This document shows, piece after piece, positions 60,697-64,000 of a stretch of DNA of 64,000 nt (positions are counted from its first letter, which is position 1; each line of letters starts with the position of its first letter). Position numbers and translations under genes: made by a program. The DNA comes from Sciurus carolinensis (taxonomy: Eukaryota; Chordata; Mammalia; Rodentia; Sciuridae). Under the pieces are notes generated by a model. That model was not told the DNA's origin and ran no database searches. It saw only the letters and a program-made list of their open reading frames with translations. The DNA is taken from positions 24,296,777 through 24,360,776 of the forward strand of contig NC_062227.1 in NCBI RefSeq assembly GCF_902686445.1, in the 5' to 3' direction.

Positions 60697-61058
60697 TTTG
60701 GGTCTTAAGTGTCCCCCAAAGCCTCATGATCAAAGGCTTGGTGCCCAAATGATGGTGCTGTTGGGAGGTGGTGGAACCTTTAGTAGGTGGGGTCCAGGGG
60801 GAGGAAGTTAGGTCATGGGGGGGTGTGCCCTTGAGCAGGATACCAGTACCCCTGTCCTTCCCCACTTCTTCCTGGCCACCGTGAGATGAGCAGTGTCCTT
60901 CACCACATGCTCCCACCATGATGTTCTGCCTCACCACAGGACCAAAGTGATGGAACCAAGGGACCATGATCCAAAACCGTGAGTCAAATAAATCTTTCTT
61001 TCTTCAGTGTTGCTTATCTCAGGTATTGTGTTACAGTGACAGAAAGCTGACTAATGCA
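60697..61058 (+). mobile_element. MST-like MaLR LTR
   Basis: 'gggtcttaagtgtcccccaa', 'gtgctgttgggaggtggtgg', 'cttcctggccaccgtgagat', 'catgctcccaccatgatgtt', 'aaaccgtgagtcaaataaat' and end 'gacagaaagctgactaatgca'. Same family as 18.8 and 26.9 kb, and better preserved. Confidence 0.85.
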
Positions 61059-61243
61059 GGGGGAAAGAGAGAGAGAGAGAAGAAGAGAGAGAGAAGGACA
61101 GGAAAGGGAGGCAGAGAGGGAAAATGGGAAAGAAGGAAGGAGAGAGTAAGAGAGAGAGGGAGGGGGAGAGAGGGAGAGAAAGAGGAGAGGAGAGGAGAGG
61201 AGAGGAAAGAAAAGGAGAGAAGAGAAAAGAAAGAAAAGGAAGC
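61059..61243 (+). repeat. Long polypurine tract (GA/GGGA/GGAGA)n
   Basis: About 185 bp of almost pure purine on the plus strand, broken by only a few pyrimidines. It consists of GA, AGGG, GAAGG and AGGAG units and starts directly at the 3' end of the MaLR LTR. Confidence 0.95.
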
Positions 61244-61699
61244 AAGTTGTCTTAGGGTTTGCTAACCCCCTGAGGGTAAAAGCTGGGCAGGATGGGGCAA
61301 GGTTGTTCTCACTGAGAGCCTTTGTAGGAGTGTGACAACATCCAGAATCAAGTTAACACAGCATCATCTTTTTTTAGAAGACAATTCAGGGAAGATTTTT
61401 CTTTTCCAGCAACTCAACAAGTATCCTTTGAAATGGGCTGACCACAGTCAAGTCCTTACATAAAGTCCTGCCAAAGTGTTTCACAACTATCTTTTTAGAG
61501 CCAAGCAAATTATTTTTAACCAGTAGACACTGAAGACTCCCTGAAGCAGGTCATCAAACAGAAGTCTGTGTTCTTCCACTGTTGATTCTAATCTCATAAT
61601 TCAAAACAGTTGAAATGTCTAAACATCAACAAAGGACATAGGAAGCTTCACAAAAGCCCAGCGTGGTCAGCTGGAAGAACTTTTGGGTCCCTGGCTCAT
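61244..61699. other. Intergenic, nothing recognised
   Basis: No gene or classified repeat. Confidence 0.5.
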
Positions 61700-61840
61700 T
61701 GCCTCTGAGTTGAATGAGGACCCAGTGCTGTTGAGCAATATCTCCAGAGACGCACAGCCAGTGTCAAGGCCAGGGCTGGACTGAATCCCCAGGTCTGACT
61801 CCCGATTCAGCAATACTCCCCTCTACATGATGGCCTTTTC
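61700..61840 (-). repeat. MIR-like fragment (antisense)
   Basis: 'gacgcacagccagtgtcaag', 'gccagggctggactgaatcc' and 'ccaggtctgactcccgattc' match the complement of MIR. Confidence 0.45.
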
Positions 61841-62529
61841 CTGAAAACTCTTCAGAGACCAACTTCCTCAGGGATATTTTGTTGTGGGCAGAATCAAATC
61901 TTCATAATAAAAGGGATGCGGCTCCACTTGATTGACTTGTGAGCTTTAAAAAGTAGATTGAACTGTTTTTGGTCACCAATGTATCCTCCCTTGTGCCTGA
62001 GATCGCCCAGGAGGAGGGACGGGTTGCATCCTCTCCCTGCAAAGACTAGCTTGTGGGGAGGAAAGGAGAACTGCAATGGCCTGTGGAACGCTGGGCATCC
62101 ATGTGACACCTCTTCACCCCTCTTCTCCCCAGAGAGCTGTAAAAGAGACCCTGGGGAATGTGTCATCCTGACATTGAGCCTAGAGACAGGACTCCCTCTG
62201 CCATGGGGATGTGACTCCTTCAGTGATTGTCTGAGTGATTTGCCTCTTGCTCAGACTTTCTGAGCTTCAGTTTCCTCATTATGCAATACAGGGACCTTCT
62301 AAATCAGGAGGACCGAAAATGTTTCAGCAGAATTATGGATATGGTGACTTAATGTAAATGATAATTTGCTCTACAGATTTAAGTTAATAATAATAATGAT
62401 GATGATGCTGCAATTAATAGGAGTGCAGTTTTTAAAAATTGAACACTCCTCTGGCTCTTGCCACTTAGCCAGTTGGCAAACACCTTGATGGAAATATCCA
62501 ATGTGACCAAGTCCATATAAAGTAATAGT
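61841..62529. other. Intergenic, mostly unrecognised
   Basis: A MIR-like patch lies at 62,225-62,300 ('ctgagcttcagtttcctcat'), and an AATAATAATGATGATG microsatellite at about 62,388-62,408. Confidence 0.45.
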
Positions 62530-62735
62530 CAGAAGAAAGAATTTTGGCATTAGACAAATCTGAGTTTTAAAACTTGTTCTATCACCGACAAGTTATTTAC
62601 CTGCTAAGCCTAGTTCCTCATGTGTGCCATGGAGATGGTAAAACCACCCATCTCTCTGCTTCACATGAGGATTGAGTGATCTCTGCACACACAGCATCTA
62701 GTTCGAGGCCCAGCACATACATAACACTGTCTTCA
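62530..62735 (+). repeat. MIR SINE
   Basis: 'attttggcattagacaaatc', 'tgagttttaaaacttgttct', 'caccgacaagttatttacct', 'agcctagttcctcatgtgtg', 'tgaggattgagtgatctctg' and 'ggcccagcacatacataa' follow MIR end to end. Confidence 0.65.
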
Positions 62736-63390
62736 AAATGTTAACTTGTTTTATTAGTAAAAGAAGTCAAGACTCTTCCTCTCTAGAGAGCTGAGATGGA
62801 ATTTGGTCCTGAAGCCTGGAACTAAGGCAAGATGAAGTGCCTTTGAAGGGGATGTCTGCCTGAGCTGTGGAGAAGGCCAAGCAGGCGTGGGACTCTGGTC
62901 TCACCCGCCCTGGTCTGGACACACCCTTCCGTTCAGCAAAGGATGCTGCTCCCGTGATGCCGTGAAAGTCAGGACCGGAACACAAACCTGGCTGAGTCTA
63001 ATGCTCCTTCCAGAATCCCCCACGCAGTCTCAACACAGAGAAAGGGCTAGTGGGTCCCTTTACAGTACAATGGGGGACTTCGTAAATGCAATTAGGAATA
63101 TAAATTAGGCAGTAATCATGTCATTTAATTGGATATATTCTTTAGCTTGAAGATTTGTTATCGGGTAATTTTAATTTAAATGGAAAGATATCCTTATTTT
63201 CTTAAATTGATCATTGTTGCAGTATTCTAAGATGAAGCGTTCTTCAACGTACACTACAAACGACAGCGACCCTACGGGAGGGAAACGGGGGTGCAGATGT
63301 GAAGCTTGTAATCTGAACATTTTGTGCCAGGATATGAAAAGAATTTTTGAGAAATAACAGATTGGCACCCTGTAATTTTCTGTTGTGCAT
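62736..63390. other. Intergenic, nothing recognised
   Basis: No gene or classified repeat. Confidence 0.5.
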
Positions 63391-63424
<34 letters not shown>

Positions 63425-63658
63425 TGTTTGTGTGTGTGTGTGTGTGTGCGCTGTGTGTGGTATGTGTGTGTGTGTGTGTTGTGTGTGGTATGTGTGTGTG
63501 TAGTGTGTGGTGTGTGTGGTGTTTGTGTGTGTCTGTGGTGTGTGTGTGGTGTGGTGTGTGTATATGTGTCTATGGTGTGTGTGGTGTGTGTGGTGTGTGT
63601 GTGTGTGGTATGTGTGTGTATGTGTGGTGTGTGTGTGTGTGTGTGTGTGTGTAGTGTA
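63391..63658 (+). repeat. Complex (GT)n array
   Basis: About 265 bp of GT-rich sequence with GGTGTGT, GGTATGTGT and GTTTGTGT interruptions that create a loose higher-order pattern. Long frames across it on both strands encode only Cys/Val or His/Thr runs and are repeat artefacts. Confidence 0.97.
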
Positions 63659-64000
63659 TGCACATAACTTTTACTGCATTATAAAAAAGATGCTGGCATT
63701 TTGCTGCAGGAGCTGGAGAGCAATGGTAAGGGAGTTGTGTGACCCCTAAAGTGAAATCTGACCTTCAGAAAGTCACCTGAGCCTTCAGAATAAAGGCAGA
63801 AGCCCTCCCCCAGGCCCTGCGCCCAAGTCCTTGCTCCCCGCCCCCACTTCCTCCAGCTCGCCCCGTGAGCTTGCTCCCTCCAACCAGCACCCAGAGGACC
63901 TTCCTGCCCACTCTCCCCTCTGGGGTGCTTCCCGCTAACCCCACAGGCCTCCCTTTAGATGCAGATGTGCATGTTCAGTGGGGTTCCCTGACTTTGTCAC
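63659..64000 (+). repeat. Possible ancient LINE-derived sequence at window edge
   Basis: The C-rich stretch with 'cagaataaaggcagaagccc', 'caggccctgcgcccaagtcc' and 'ctcccctctggggtgcttcc' resembles an L2-like 3' region, but it runs off the window and is uncertain. Confidence 0.35.

Noticed and set aside
61051..61265. Charged Arg/Glu/Lys-rich plus-strand frame and Ser/Pro/Leu-rich minus-strand frame
   Set aside because: Both come from the polypurine tract and would not be expected to encode a gene.
63244..63749. Long frames of Cys/Val or His/Thr repeats on both strands
   Set aside because: They are translations of the (GT)n array, not proteins.

Overview
The window is nuclear genomic DNA of a placental mammal, almost certainly a rodent and most likely a sciurid (squirrel, ground squirrel or marmot). 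This rests on three things. First, there are many short tRNA-derived ID-type SINEs with the tRNA-like A and B boxes intact. Second, there is one longer antisense SINE that looks like the dimeric ID+B1 (MEN / B1-dID) element known from squirrels. Third, several LINE-1 3' ends share a rodent-type 3' UTR. Species and chromosome cannot be read from the sequence; lineage and repeat family names come from memory of family consensus sequences, not from a database search.

Only one protein-coding gene is supported: an intact, intronless, minus-strand LRRC30 (49,004-49,909; 301 codons, the length I recall for the human protein). In mammals LRRC30 lies in a gene-poor interval between LAMA1 and PTPRM (human 18p11), and neither neighbour is visible here. 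Everything else is intergenic: interspersed repeats of several ages, simple repeats, and unique sequence without recognisable exons.

Layout. 1-14 kb: old repeats (L2, an MLT1A LTR with near-matching 5-bp flanks, a Tigger-type DNA transposon) and two ID SINEs. 14.7-24.7 kb, the most structured part: a degenerate 17-bp minisatellite, an old L1 fragment, a ~303-bp segment copied into a MaLR LTR 1.7 kb away, and a composite L1 insertion. That insertion (21,496-24,327) has 17-bp target-site duplications, carries a ~665-bp 3' transduction related to sequence at 15.7-16.2 kb, and was later hit by a solo LTR. 24.7-49 kb: MaLR LTRs, Tigger/MER2 and hAT-type DNA transposons, three L1 fragments, SINEs, and two CpG-retaining non-repeat blocks (about 34.2-34.4 kb and 46.56-46.70 kb) that could be conserved elements. 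49-50.5 kb: LRRC30 and its 5' flank. 50.5-64 kb: more LTRs, MIR/L2 relics, ID SINEs, a long polypurine tract after a MaLR LTR, and a ~265-bp GT-rich array.

No operon-like or multi-gene system is present. The most notable finding is the L1-mediated 3' transduction with related sequence only about 5 kb away, followed by the segmental copy inside an LTR and the CpG-retaining blocks.
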